Assembly: GCA_963966185.1 (NCBI GenBank) | Contig: CAWZYM010000322.1 | Coordinates: 22,473 to 86,472 of the forward strand | Reading direction: 5' to 3' | Length of the DNA stretch: 64,000 bases | From: Rhabditoides inermis | Lineage: Eukaryota > Nematoda > Chromadorea > Rhabditida > Rhabditidae | Shown: positions 16,743 through 30,100 of the stretch, piece after piece | Layout of the letters: the number at the start of each line of letters is the position of its first letter | How positions within the stretch are numbered: the first letter of the stretch is position 1 | Position numbers and translations under genes: made by a program | Notes under the pieces: model-generated | The model's input: the letters and a program-made list of their open reading frames with translations, nothing else | Told to the model about the DNA's origin: nothing | The model's database searches: none

Positions 16743-19153
16743 CTACTGTCCTCCCTCTCCGGCGTCCGGGTTCACAGCGTTCGAGATCACCACAAACAGC
16801 ACCACCGGCACGATGTACATCCACTGAAACAAAGAACCACATAAAGTGAGAATTGTAAAAAAAATCACAACTAGATTACACATAAACCAAAGCAAGAATT
16901 GTACATCCACTGGAACGAAGAACGCTCCGTGGATTCATACCCGTAAGAATTGTGCAAAATAAGTTTTCAGTGTTCATGTGATAACATGAATTGACAATCC
17001 CGCAATCACAATGGCCATGACGGTAAATGACGAGACGAGACGATCAAATCAAAAAGTTCACATCACGCTTCTTTTCTCACGTTTCGTAAAAAGCACGGCG
17101 GGCGAGACGATCAAATAAAAAAGTGCACATGTGACTTTTCCGACACTTTTTTTTTAATTTTTGACACTCAATTTTTAAAAAAAAGTGCACATGATCCTTT
17201 TCAACTCACGTATTTGACAAGACGATCAAATGTTTAAAAACCGTTCACATCACAGTGCCTCTTCTACCCACGTATTTTGCGAGGAAGCTCCTGTTGTCCT
17301 GTTCGGCTCCGTGCTGGCGCGCCTTCTTCTCCCGCTCCATCTTGTGCACGAACGACGCCGTGTCAGGGCTACAACACATTACTAGTCTACTAGTCATTAT
17401 AAAATTGAAAGTTAAATATTAATTTCAACGAACATAAACGTTCCGTACCATTCACGATTCATTGTAAACGTAAAAGATACTTTCTATTATGTATATTTCT
17501 ACAAACTTTTCGTACCACCAATATGATTATAATGCAAAATGCAAACAATACGTTACTACTGCAACACTAGTGCGACATGGTTTCATTTACATCAATAGTA
17601 CAGCTGTTTCGTGCAAATTATTTTAACCCATGCAAATTCCGTACTGCGAGAACGAATGAAATAAGTTTCACAACATGAACACGTTCACAGCGGATGAACT
17701 CTAACTTAATTCTTTGAAACGATCAACACTACAAACTACAACCCCAACCCACCTCGGCAGGGTGGCCATGGTGTGCACGTGGACGCTGGTGTGCATCTGC
17801 TCCGCGCTGTCGGCACAGGCAGAGGAGGAGGAGGAGAAGGCCTGGAGTGAATGAGTAAGCAGGTAAACAAACAGGTAAACAAGTATAAGGTTCTTTTTAA
17901 TATACAAGAATATATTAGCTAATTACACAACGGAATCCTGGTTCGACTCTTCAACCTGCAGACAGGCTTACAAATAGAAATACGTAGACTAGTAGACTTC
18001 TAAGTAGTAACTTCCGAAAGTACAAGTAAAATCATCAAGACGGGTAAAGTAAACACGTAAACAAACAAACAGGCAACGCACGGGGTCGGCGTAGAGCGTG
18101 AATCCGTTGAGGGCGCGTCGCTCGCCGTCCACAGCCATCCACAACTGCTGCACCATGCGGGACGAGAGCACCGAACACTGCAACCGGGTTCATGTATGTG
18201 TTCTGTGTTCTGTATTCCGTGTTCTGTGTTGTGTTCTGTGTTCTGATAACCTCGTATAACGATTCGCATAACAGAATTAGGAAAAAAGAAAGAGATTGAA
18301 CCAATAGATTCATCGGTTGTTACATTGCCACGTGAAACATAAACACTGCAAAGAATTCTTGATTGTTATAAAGCCTAGATTAGGTCGCATTGGAAAAAGG
18401 TATTGAAGAACTAATTTACACCGCAGTTGACATTGTAACATGAAACAAACATAGCACTGCTAGGAATTCGTGATAAAGATTAGATTCATGCTATGTGAAA
18501 AAGGGTTGTATTGAACAAATAATTAACACCGCCGCTAACATTGTAACGTGAAGCACACTTTTCACATTTACAGTACATTTTCACGTTGGACGAAATTTAC
18601 ATACTAGAATGAAAAGAAACGTAGTCGATCAAATCAAATTAAGAAGAAAAAAACTAGCCCAGAGCACGTACCGGCTTGGCGGACGTCTCGAACGTCTTGC
18701 CGTTGTTGGTCGTCTTCAGGCGCAGCACCGACTCCTTGTTGCGAGACAGATCAGCGGCAAAACTCCTGCATTATTGGTGAACATTTAATTTTTAATTACA
18801 TTGAAATTTACACACAAAATGTTTCCAGGTACAAAAAAGTATGGATCCAATAAAATTTATTTTAAAAAAAACTTCAGAAAGATACTCACTTGGTGGCGGG
18901 GGCGGCGGAGAAGACACCGGTGAAATTGCCATCGTACGACTTGCGCAGTTGCACACTGCCGTACGGCTGCGACGACTTCCAATCTAACAATCATACTATT
19001 GTTTGAATAAAATGATATCGTAATGAGGAAAATAAATAATAATAATAATAACGTTGTAAATAACGCACTATCGAGACTGTACTGTACGTCGAGTGAGAAG
19101 TCGGCAGCGACCGCGCCGACCGCCAACGCTACGCACATCGCATACAGCCACAT
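16743..19153 (-). CDS. ER membrane protein complex subunit 10 (EMC10), 211 aa
   Basis: Seven exons join in phase: 19153-19069, 18983-18890, 18765-18672, 18177-18082, 17841-17753, 17368-17272 and 16823-16743. The N-terminus MWLYAMCVALAVGAVAA is a signal peptide. A luminal beta-rich domain follows (SYDGNFTGVF, SFAADLSRNKESVLRL). Near the C-terminus the family signature reads FVHKMEREKKARQHG, DNRSFLAKYWMYIVPVVLF and ends ISNAV...GGQ, so the single transmembrane helix (WMYIVPVVLFVVIS) is in place. EMC10 belongs to the ER insertase that places tail-anchored and multipass proteins. The start Met follows directly on a TTCCAG acceptor-like site, consistent with trans-splicing. Length fits the family. 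The BAP18-like gene follows about 650 bp downstream on the same strand. Confidence 0.93.
17927..17978. repeat. Dispersed repeat, copy 1 (pairs with 48915)
   Basis: CACAACGGAATCCTGGTTCG then CTGCAGACAGGCTTACAAAT. The same words recur at 48915-48977. GGTTCGACTC resembles a tRNA B box, so a tRNA-derived SINE is possible. Confidence 0.55.
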
Positions 19154-20805
19154 CTGGAATAGATGATAGAATAATGTATTTAGAAAATGAAAACACATAA
19201 TCCAACAAAATCGAAGACCAAAAACTGGTAAACAATCAGCTGACAACGAACTTCGGTTACGAATCGTTTGAATAACGCAAACATATGTAGATGAATGTAA
19301 TATACGTATATCTGAGTATTTCATTACACAAAACAAATAAACATAAATTACAACAACTGAAAACAACAAATAACAACAACGCAAAAATGACGCCGATGTC
19401 TGGTGCATTATGTAGTGTTAGTCAATACTGCACAATAGTGCACAACGGAGAAACACTACGGAGCAGCGGAGCAGTGGAGAAGTGGGTGAAGCATTCAACC
19501 TTTTATATAAGCATTGTACTTATTACCTCATAACAAGAGACTGTTGTTACTTATGAAAATTGGTCCGAATTCAACAAAACTAACACTATACCAATACGAA
19601 CAAACACTTACTTTCACACTTTCTTGTTTCTTTTTCAAAATCCAATCATTCAGAGTGAACATAACTTTAATTCTATGTATTTGACAATTATATATCTCTT
19701 AAACCCCTCGCCACCCAATCACTCCGTCCTACCAACACGCTTGCCGTCGGCGGTGTCTGTATCTCAATGCACGGATCACCGCGCGAGTGAGTGACAAGGA
19801 TTAACACTCGGTAGCCACTGATCCCTTCGCTCCCCCTTGCAAGAAGCCGCGCGAACAAGTGCTACTCGTGTAGACCTACCTGCGGGTGGGCAACATATGG
19901 CAGCTACAAGTGGATTAGCTCATTGTCTCTCCATTAGAGGAATTAGACCTTCCGGCACGCGCCGCCACTTTGATCTGAGAGGATTTACTCTTCCAAGTAT
20001 CAGAAATTCATTGAATGTCTCGATGATTGAATGATACGTCTGCGCATATATCTGATTTCACACAAGATCCTGATATTTTTTTTTGGTATTCACCTCATTA
20101 GCCCACCCAAACCATCTCGAAACCACAACTGAAATCGTTGACGCGCACTTCTCATATTACTCGCCGCTTCAGAAAGTTCATTAAACTGTATCCGCCTATT
20201 ATTGGAATAAGAGCGGTAGTACACAAAGCCATGTTCCGATGTGTTTGTACAAATCTAATCACTCTAGGTCAAAGCGTCGCCGCGCCAGCAACATGCATGC
20301 ATGGCCCGGGGGCACACAGTGAGCCTCGGTTCGCATCGGCGCCTCTCAATCCGCTATCAGTCGGCACTGCCTTTGAGATACCGGTCCACCCTGTTAATTG
20401 AACACAGCATATCCCCGGGCTACCGTATACAACCATATAAAACATGGCGATTGTAACAGTCTCACCATCATGTCTCCTCCTCACACCTCTCACTTCCAAT
20501 CACTCCTTCCTTTGATTATAGACAGATCCCGTTCTCTACAGTACACCACTTTCCATTTCCTTATTCTACTTTGCAACTTCAGACTGATCCTCTCTCTCCA
20601 TTCTCACTATCACCTCCCACCATCTTGACTATCTCCCCCCCCTCCTCTCTCTTCCACAGTACTCCTCCCCCTAAGTGGGCGGGGCGTATATGATCTGTCA
20701 CCACCGCCGCGCATCATTCACACCTATTCGCCACCCCCAATTCACACCTTTCCATAATTCTATAACTACCGTATACCATTCCCTATCTACAGTACCCGTT
20801 ACAGT
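19154..20805. other. Divergent intergenic region between EMC10 and the first Pax gene
   Basis: About 1.65 kb with no supported gene. It must hold the promoters of both flanking genes. A TTTTATATAAGC TATA-like word lies at 19500, and GTGGGCGGGGCGTATATG lies at 20676-20693, about 115 bp upstream of the Pax start on the plus strand. TAC[N]GTA words become dense near the start. Confidence 0.5.
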
Positions 20806-21884
20806 ATGTCGAGCAGCTCTTCCGAGAACTCCTCTCCTCCCACCGCCATCACTTTCAACCACATCCTCGGGCAGGTACGGTAACTACAGTATACAGTATT
20901 CCTAGGGATAACACTTTTTTTTTCTGTGTACAGTAGCAAGTTTCAATGTACAGTAACAGTTTTCTAACTACCGTATACCTAGGGCCGTGTGAACCAGCTG
21001 GGTGGAGTGTTCATCAACGGTCGCCCGCTGCCCCATCACATTCGAGTCAAGATCATCGAGATGGCCTCGTCCGGCATCAAGTGAGTACCGTACCCCCAGT
21101 ACCATCTACAGTACTCCTCACCCTACCGTATTCCAGGCCGTGCCAGATCTCTCGTCAGTTGCGCGTCTCGCACGGTGCCGTCTCCAAGATCCTCAATCGA
21201 TACGCCGAGACCGGCAGCGTCGACCCCGGACAGGTACTGTAAGATTACTGTATTCACAATTTGAGTACGGTAGCTGTGACCGACTTTCCGGTTATATTTC
21301 CATCACGGCATTCCGTTGTTTCGAAAGTGCGCGGGAAATGAGCATGTGACAAAGCGTAGACGTACCCGGCTGGCTGGCGCCCCGCTGGGTCGGCAAGGCT
21401 GCCACTACTGTATCACCAATAATCATATCAATCGATAATCAATCAATAGTCGATATTTCAGATCGGTGGTAACCAGCGCTCGCGTCTCTCCGTACAGTCC
21501 GTGGAGAAGCACATCACTGTGCTGAAGGACGAGAACCCCGGGCTATGCGCCTCCGAGATCCGTCAGATGCTCATTCAGAACGGTACGTCACTTCATTATC
21601 ACCCCAATCTCCCCTAGCTGGCTCGTAACCCTCGTCACCTCACATAAACCGCGCAACACGCTCGTTCACCTCACCCCACCCCGTGTTAATAGCGCGTATT
21701 ACCGTAACCGAACGCGATAAGGGACCAAGGTAACCATTTCAGAGCTGTGCTCGCGCACCTCAGCGCCTACAGTGTCGTCCATCAACCGTTTCATCCGCTC
21801 CAAGGGCCTGAACAGGGAGCGGAAGTCGGAGAAGAAACGCCTATCGCACTCCATCGACTCCATCCTAGGCATCAATATAGGTAC

Positions 21885-21936
<52 letters not shown>

Positions 21937-22910
21937 TCTCGAGTAGCCTCGATTCCCGCTCACCGCCACCGCATTTCATTTCTTTTTTCCACTTTCGATT
22001 CTCGCTTCCTATTACATGCGTACACTGTGACATGGGAACACACACCTTTTTCTCCACCCCCAATGTGTCACTTCCGTCGATCGATACATATGCAAATTGA
22101 CGAGATATGCAAATTCCGCTGCGCGCGATTCACAGCGTGACGCCTATCCGTTCCCCGTATCACCTATCCTTATCAGCTACCGTACTCTTCCTTCCGTCTC
22201 GTGTCATCTATTGCGTCGCGTTGCGTATAAATCAGTACGGGGGTGCGAGTGCGACTCTCTCGATAAAGATCGAACGACCGCACTCACCTCTCCATATATC
22301 ACACACCTCGCTAATGACGAGAGGGCAATAAAACGCGGGGACACGCCGGTTTGCGCGAAATCCACCCCTTCTAATTACCTTGGCGGTCACACTCATTGCG
22401 CTAATTACAGACGACTCCAAGTCGAGCTCTTCCGACGACGACGGCTCCCCCTCCCCGAACTCGGACCGCCCCAACCGCAACCGGACTGCCTTCAGTCGGC
22501 AGCAGATCGAGGTACTGTAGCAGCTTACCGTAATCTTACCGTAACCCTCCCTGATTCAGGCTCTCGAAGACACTTTCCGCGCCAACACCTATCCGGATGC
22601 GGCTGAGAGGGAGGCGCTCTCCAAGCGCTGTCGGCTCAGCGAGGAGAAGATCATGGTGAGATATCACACTTTGTGCGCGTGTAGTGAGATTTCGCCATCT
22701 TGTGCAAGTGTCTTTTGCCAACCATTCTAATCCATTTCCTTCCAGACGTGGTTCTCGAACCGTCGCGCTCGCTGCAGGAAGCAGCTGCCGGCGGCTCTCC
22801 TCTGCCCGGCTCCGCCCACTTCGACCACGCCCCCAGCCGTGCCGCTTTTCAACCCCTTTTTCATGCCCCAGCCTCTTCTCTTTCCTGGCATGCTCTATTC
22901 TAACGAGTAA
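20806..22910 (+). CDS. Paired-box/homeobox transcription factor, Pax3/7 type, 294 aa (upstream copy)
   Basis: Eight phase-consistent exons: 20806-20874, 20983-21080, 21137-21233, 21462-21582, 21743-21880, 22411-22511, 22560-22655 and 22746-22910. A short N-terminus leads into a full paired domain ([17 protein letters not shown] at residue 24 to INRFIRSKG near 147), then an octapeptide HSIDSILGI (164-172), an acidic/serine linker and a paired-type homeodomain (about 195-254) with helix 3 [12 protein letters not shown]. Serine 50 of the homeodomain is the Pax residue. The C-terminal tail is short and rich in proline and hydrophobics ([14 protein letters not shown]). Paired domain plus octapeptide plus full homeodomain identifies Pax3/7 (C. 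elegans pax-3); the usual tryptophan after RRAR is cysteine. It is a nuclear DNA-binding developmental regulator. The start Met follows TTACAG. AATAAA lies at 23022-23027. Confidence 0.95.
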
Positions 22911-23946
22911 CTACACTAATACTTTGTAAGTACAGTAATTCTACAGTACTCCTGTGTCCTTGTAAAGCCCTCAGCGATGTCGACGAGTATTGTGTTAAAT
23001 GAGTCCTTGTATTTTTATGATAATAAAACTGATAATGACTATTTTTTTTCTTTATGAAAAAATGCAAAGAAAGGCAAAGAAGAGCAGCTGGCAACTAATC
23101 ATTGAGAAAGAATAGAAATAACTCACTGTCGAGATCTCTTTTCTCTATTGTCATAAGATTTTGTCTTCATAGCAGTGCAATCCAGCAACCCACAAAAAGA
23201 CCTGACTAATATGATAATCTATCGATGGTATCATAGGTGTGAGGTGTGACCTTCCGGGGGGTGTCTGCGCCGCGTTGCCGCTGCCGTCGCTCCCAGCGGG
23301 GTGCTACGCTTGACTAATGACTGGCAAGTGCAACCACCCCCACCTCCACTGCAATCAACAACGACATCCATCAACCAACTCTTTTCCCACTCACCATACC
23401 TGGCAACAATACCATTACGCAACGTATTAGCCAGATAAGATGTTCCTAATAAGTTTATGGGGTCATATAGGCAAGTTGCAGTGATCATCCAATCCCACGC
23501 TCTCGTCAGACCGATTAGTCACTTGCAGCCGACGAGCGGTGACTCGAAAGAGAGCGATGGAAAAACGAGGGGGGGGATCGCAACTCTCCGCGTCCCAATC
23601 ACTTCATCACTAATCAACCCGAGTGAGAAGATGGAGTGAGCGAGACAAAAACGCGCGGCATTTGAGAAATGCCGACGACTCGCGATCGACACGCATTCAA
23701 CGCATTCCCGAAACAATGAAAATGGAGGGTCTATGGTTGGAGGCAAGTTTAACTCGTGTATCTTTATGTAAGTTATGACTTTTATAAACAATGGTATTGC
23801 AAAAAATGATATGGTAGTGATAGATATGAATTTTAATCAGTCAGTGCAAAATAAACAGAGGATATGGCGTTAATCAATTCTGCCAAAAAGCATCACGCTC
23901 CTACTTCCGTTCCCAGCAAAACGTTCACACACAGTCGTCAAAACGA

Positions 23947-23988
<42 letters not shown>

Positions 23989-25692
23989 CTCTCGCAAAAC
24001 CGACATGCTATGACGACTTCGGCCCGCTTCTCACCCATCTAGTGATAAGCCCTATCACCCTATCATTCCCATCACCTACTCCAATCACCTACTCGAATAA
24101 AAACGCTAAAACACAGCGGCGCAAATATTGGGTTTCGCGAGCGTGGGAAAACGGATCGAAATTGACTGTTGCAGTGTCATTAGGCCAGAGACAGGCAAGA
24201 GAGCGTGGTGGTCCGAGAGAGCCAGGGCGTGAGGGGATACGGTAGCTGAAAGCAGCCGCGAAAGAGATTGACTAATGAGCGAGGCAGTACTTCAAAGCGC
24301 TCTCGCTTCTTCGACGCTTGTTACGTTTTTGTCACATATCTGTGCGCGGGTCTCTTTGATAAGTGATAGGGTGATTGCACACATCCGACCAGTCACTCGC
24401 CTCACCAAGCCTTTCGTGAATCTTTGCTTATAAATTAGTTGATGTTTTAATTTTTTTCTTCATCCTTCCCAGCTCCTATTGTCTGTCGTCCTCGTAAATC
24501 ACTCATATCACCTATCTGAAACGTATCAATTAACACCCGCCGCAAACGTATCTACCGCAATCTCTCAGTCAGCCTGATATCTCGTGTGCCACGGGCCAGC
24601 CTCGTAACTCATACTCTATTCGCACCTCCTTATTCGGCTCCTCTGATCCCAGAAGGATATCGTATATCCCGATCTGCGTATCAGATAAGGGGAGGTGAGA
24701 GGGGGCCAAGCGGCGATGCTCCCTCTACGATAACACCTTGTCACAGAGGCATGATGAACATGTTATACAGGTGAGATAAGGGGGGATTGGAGGTGTCTTG
24801 ATGGAGAGGTAAGGATGAGACCACAAGAGGGTCAAGGGACCGCTAGTTTTCTGTGTGGTATAGGAAAATGGTTTGGGTGAAAGTTCTATTGACATTGTAA
24901 GATTAAAAATGTTATCGATTCTTTGTTTGATAGAGAGGATGAGGCTATGAGGGACCGCTGGTTTGTGATATTTATATATTGTTGCGAAGAGGGAAACCCC
25001 GATTGGCATTGGGAATGTAATCGATTTTTACTTTTTGATTATTTGTAATCATACTAGTGACATCATCACATCACAGCTGTCTGACGTCTTCGTGCCATAA
25101 AACATTTCCGTGAAACGTATGTGTGTACTCTGAGTTATTAATGTCCATGATATGTTCCCCTCCCAACCACCATACGACATGACCGGACATTGAACAGTCC
25201 ATAGACACACAGTCTCTCTCTCCCCCCTCACAAAAACCCTCCTACCGTAGACCCCGGTCAGACAGTCGGCGAGAGAGTGCGCTCTTTGGAGAGGGTCAGT
25301 CGTTCTCAAGCGATGCTCGATTGAATGTGAATTGGATGGGCGTTTAGGGAGAGAGGGGGGGGGAGTGAGAAATCGCTTTCCGTTCAGTCTACAATAGACC
25401 GACACCGGCGATACGAAGTGTGCAATCGCACGCCTCTCCAGTGGCTACCGTACTCTCTTCTCTTGTTCCTGTATTTCCAATATTGATGTGAACTTTCTTC
25501 TAAAATTGATATGCCATCATTCGCTCATGCTTACATTAGTTACGTGAAACGTACTGTTGTGAAAATTATATGTGTGTGTTTTTCTCAAATTTTTTAATGA
25601 TGAAATTTTGCTGTGTTCTGATTTCATATGATCATAACGTGGTTATTCTGAAACGTAACACCATGTAAAACGTTTCTCTTCAGACACTCTTC
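22911..25692. other. Intergenic region between the two Pax genes
   Basis: About 2.8 kb without a supported gene. It contains the AATAAA of the first gene (23022), a (CT)n tract at 23949-23992 and several TGAAACGTA nonamers (24517, 25110, 25543, 25651). Regulatory elements of the second Pax gene are expected here, but I cannot define them. Confidence 0.5.
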
Positions 25693-25994
25693 ATGGTGAC
25701 TCTGATCGAAGACGCTTCTCCTTCCTCATCCACTCCCCCTATCATACGTCTGCCCAACTATATCGGACAGGTACTACAGTAAAGGTGTACCGTGAATCCG
25801 TATCCAACGTAACACACGGTACCTTTACCCAGCTCTAACTATTCTGTACCACCGCTACAGTAATCTGTTCTTATCTACCGTATACCTAGGGTCGGGTGAA
25901 CCAGCTGGGTGGAGTGTTCATCAACGGCCGGCCGCTGCCGAAGCAGGTGCGACTGAAGATCATCGAGATGGCCAAGCAAGGAGTCAAGTGAGTG

Positions 25995-26045
<51 letters not shown>

Positions 26046-26063
26046 AGAGAGAGAGAGAGAGAA

Positions 26064-26102
<39 letters not shown>

Positions 26103-27079
26103 GGGGGGGGAATAGGAGAGGGATAGAGAGAGAGAGAGATGGAGGGAGAGAGAGAGGGAGGGAGGGAGAGGGAGAGAGAGAGGGGGAGAGAGATAGGGAG
26201 GGAGGATTAGACAAAACAAGACAGACAGTACACAAGCGAGTAAGGACATCCACAACCATACTGACATACGCTTCACAATGCACTCTTACATGCAATTCCT
26301 TGCATACAATAATAATGACATGTTACCAAATGCTATCATATCGCTAAAAACAACAATTCATCACAACACAATCACGCATACGTTTCACTCGATTTTTAAT
26401 CTCATAGAAAACGGAGATACCCAATGTCATAGCATTACTCTTTCAGACATCAAAGCGCACACTGTGCACACTTACGTTTCACTCAGTTCTCATATCTCAC
26501 AGGAAACAGAAAGAACCAATCAGAGTTCTGACTTCACTCAGAGATTTATCCGGAATCATTATTTAACTGACATTGCAAGAGAGAGCCAATATCATAGTAC
26601 TCTCAATAATTAATAGCTCTCTTGCAGACCCCGTGTCAGTGATACCGGGCACACTTACGTTTCACTCGATTCTTAAACCTCACAGGAAACGGAGATTCCC
26701 AATGTCATATCACTACTAGCTTTTTCCATCTGCTTGCCAACCCAGTCACGCGCATTCATGTTGTGATTGTGATGTCATATTCGTCAGTAAAAAATAACTT
26801 GTACTCGAAAGTGAATAGCTCTCTTTGCAGACCGTGTCAGATCTCTCGCCATCTGCGCGTCTCACACGGCTGTGTCTCGAAGATACTCTACAGATACGCC
26901 GACACCGGGTCGGCACTGCCCGGACAGGTAGGGAGGGGAGGGAGAGAGGGAGGGAAGGGGGGGGGAGAGAGAAAGAGGGAGAGAGAGAAGAAGAGAGAGA
27001 AAGAGAGAGAGAGAGGGGGGCAGAGGGAGAGAGATGAGAGAGAGAGGGAGGGAGGGAGGGAGGGAGAGAGAGAGGGAGA

Positions 27080-27125
<46 letters not shown>

Positions 27126-30100
27126 TGAAGAGGAGGGAGACTTTCTTTAAGATCGGTGGCTACCAGAACCGCCGTCCTCTCGACCCCGAAATCGAAGCTG
27201 AAATCACGCAGTGGAAGGTATTTTTTTTTGTATTTGTTCGATATGTTTCAGCTTCTGTTTATCAAAAACTCAAACCCGATTCTGCCAATCAGATCGTGTT
27301 TCGAGAAGGCTTGAGTATTACGCTTCACAACCCAATTAGCCATCACGCATATTCAGCCTGTATGCTCCATAAAACATCCGTTTCATCCAACTTCATGTAT
27401 CATGCCGATGAGCAAATTGATGTTAAGACCAGGCTAGGAAAACAATGAGTGAGAAAAACAACTATTTCAAATGTTCTCCCAGATGTGCGACGCCTCTCTC
27501 ACAGCAGTGGATGCGCGCCGGCGACTGCTCGAGACAGGCAGGTCAGCTGGTCCTATCCATACGTTTCAATCAATCAATCAATCGTTTATCATGATGATAT
27601 AAAGCATATACAGTAGTGCCTAAGATGCCAGATATACATACATAGGCTATGTATGCATATCTCGCATCATACGTTTCATCCATGCGATATAGTCGTGTTA
27701 GCAGATAGTGAAGCGATTCGATCAACTTTAAAGAGAAAACCCTGTGTTTCACGCTTTACGAGTTCTGAGACTGTATCATAACTACCGTATCCCAGATGTT
27801 CCCGCTCGACGCTGCCCTCTCTGCCCGCTATTCGACGGGTGTTGGATAAGGAACCACCACCGAGAGAGGAGAAGAGGAGGGGAATCAAGCACAGCATAGA
27901 GCAGATACTCAGGACAGGTCAGTCCTGATGTGTTTTTGAACGATTGTCGCACTTTTCCAACCGATCATTACGCGTTATGATAATTGATGAGTTAGAATAA
28001 CTACATAACTGCAATACAACATGACCGTTTCTCACTTGTCTGAAGAGTGAGAAAGAGAGCCTGTTGACATATGTCTGCACTGAATTCATTTCAGTCCTTT
28101 TGCTCAATTGACACAACAGTACGAACAAACTACGTTTTTCTTTGTAGTACTTTCGAAATATAATGCGTTCTGTAGTGTAGTCACTCTATGCGAATCCACA
28201 TAAATGGTAGAAGAGTGATAGTAGTGACTAGATATCAACCTATGAGAGTAGTTGGTGAAGTGTGAGCCATGTCGTGAAAATTAGGCAAAAAAGTCTGAAA
28301 CGCGCACTCGACTTTTTATCGAACGCATGTGCTGATCAGAAAAGCAATGGCGCGTGTCAAAGACGAGTCGAGGAACGTATTCTAAAACGTATTGATGTAC
28401 TGTAATTTCATCTGCAAAAACCTCCAAATCGTTTGGTTGCTATTCATTCCCTAATCAAAGGGGCAATGGCGCGTGTCGGAATTCGCGAGAAACGGAGTGA
28501 CAATGGGAAGAGTGACGAGAAAAGTGGAGAGATTATAAGATGGCACGCTTTGGAAAGAACCTATGGAACACGCGCAAATTACATGGGCGTGTGTGGGTGT
28601 GACCGTCGCACCTTCCCTCACTTTGAAAGTTCACAGGGATAAATTTTTTTCTAGAAGTTTCAGCTAACTGATGAGTGATTTGAACTCGAATCAATTTTTC
28701 AATAATATCTCAGCCTAGCAATCATTGGCTGTTCACTCAATTTGTTGAATGTTGGTTAGAAAATTTTCAGGAAAAACATAGCAATGTGTAGCTTAGTAGT
28801 TTGTGGAGAATCGACAATCTTGAGGAATTGAACAGTTTTCGCAATGCCACGTTAATTATCATTTTGTGAAACGTATTGCTTAAAGTCGTATGGAAAAAAA
28901 AGAAAAAAAATTGAAATACAAAATAACAACACATATTATGTGCACACTTACAGACCGTTCGTCTTTGTTTCCATTTTACACTCATCAAATAAATAATCCG
29001 GTTTTTTTTGCAGATCCTTGCTCGTCTTCCCGCCACGCGGTGCGCAGCTCGTTCACTATGCAGCAGCAGACACTACTCGGTGGGCTCTCTATCTCTCTCT
29101 CTCTATCTCTCTTCCTCTCTCTCCCTCTCTCTCCCTTTCTCTCCCTCTCCCCCCCCCTCTCTCTCTCTCTCTCTGTCTCTCTCTCTTTCTCTAACCTCCC
29201 CTCTCTCTCCCTTTCTCTCTCCTATCTCTCTCTCTTCCTCTCCCTCTCCCTTTCTTTCTCGCTTTCCTTCTCTCTCTCCCTCCCTCCCTCCCTTCCTCCC
29301 TCCTTCCCTCCCTCCCTCTTTCTCTCTCTCTCTCCCTCCCCCTCTTCTCCCTATATCTCTCTCCTTTACTTTCTCGAGAGGGGTCGAAGGAAGACTATGA
29401 CACTACACCAACCACATAGTTTCATGAGAGTACCAAGTAATTTATTAATAACTCCCTCTTCTAGAATCCTCCTTCGCCTCCCGCCCCTACCCAGACGCGT
29501 CCGAGAGAGCGGCCATAGGACAGAGGACGGGGCTCAGTGAGGAGAGAGTGCAGGTGAATTTATTGATGTTCTATATATGATTATTTGATATGCATGTATT
29601 GTCGGTCCGTATCCCTGCAACTCGGTACAACTGCTCTTCTTTTCTGAAACGATCGAACTTTTGAAGTTGTTAGCTGTTACATTAGAGAGGGCGCGCCAGC
29701 GCCCTCTCGTTTGTACTGGATGTCCCCGCGCGCTAGAATGCTCAAAAACGACTTTTCCCGGATGAAGCACTTTTCCTCATTTTGAAGTGATTTTCACTGT
29801 TACATTGCATTCACATCTCTATTCGATAGAGCTATAGAAAGTTGTATTGAATTTGATTGAAGTTGAAGCGAGATACGGAGAGTCCGCATTCGAGTGCGGA
29901 TTGAGATTGGTGTCGGTCGCTCGGGCGGGCGGGCGCTCGGGCGGGCGGGCGTCGGACAATCGCTTTCGCCCCGCCCCCTCTGTGTGTGAGTGAGAGAGAG
30001 AGAGAGATAGGCGAATAGCGGGTGCGCGTCGGTATCCTCGCAGCGAATCGCGAACGTGTATGAAAATGTAATTTTGTGAAACAAAACTTAAGAAAAGGAC

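Noticed and set aside
28890..29540. 216-codon plus-strand frame rich in S/L
   Set aside because: Mostly pyrimidine repeat in a Pax intron; it includes the real homeodomain exon only by passing through another frame.
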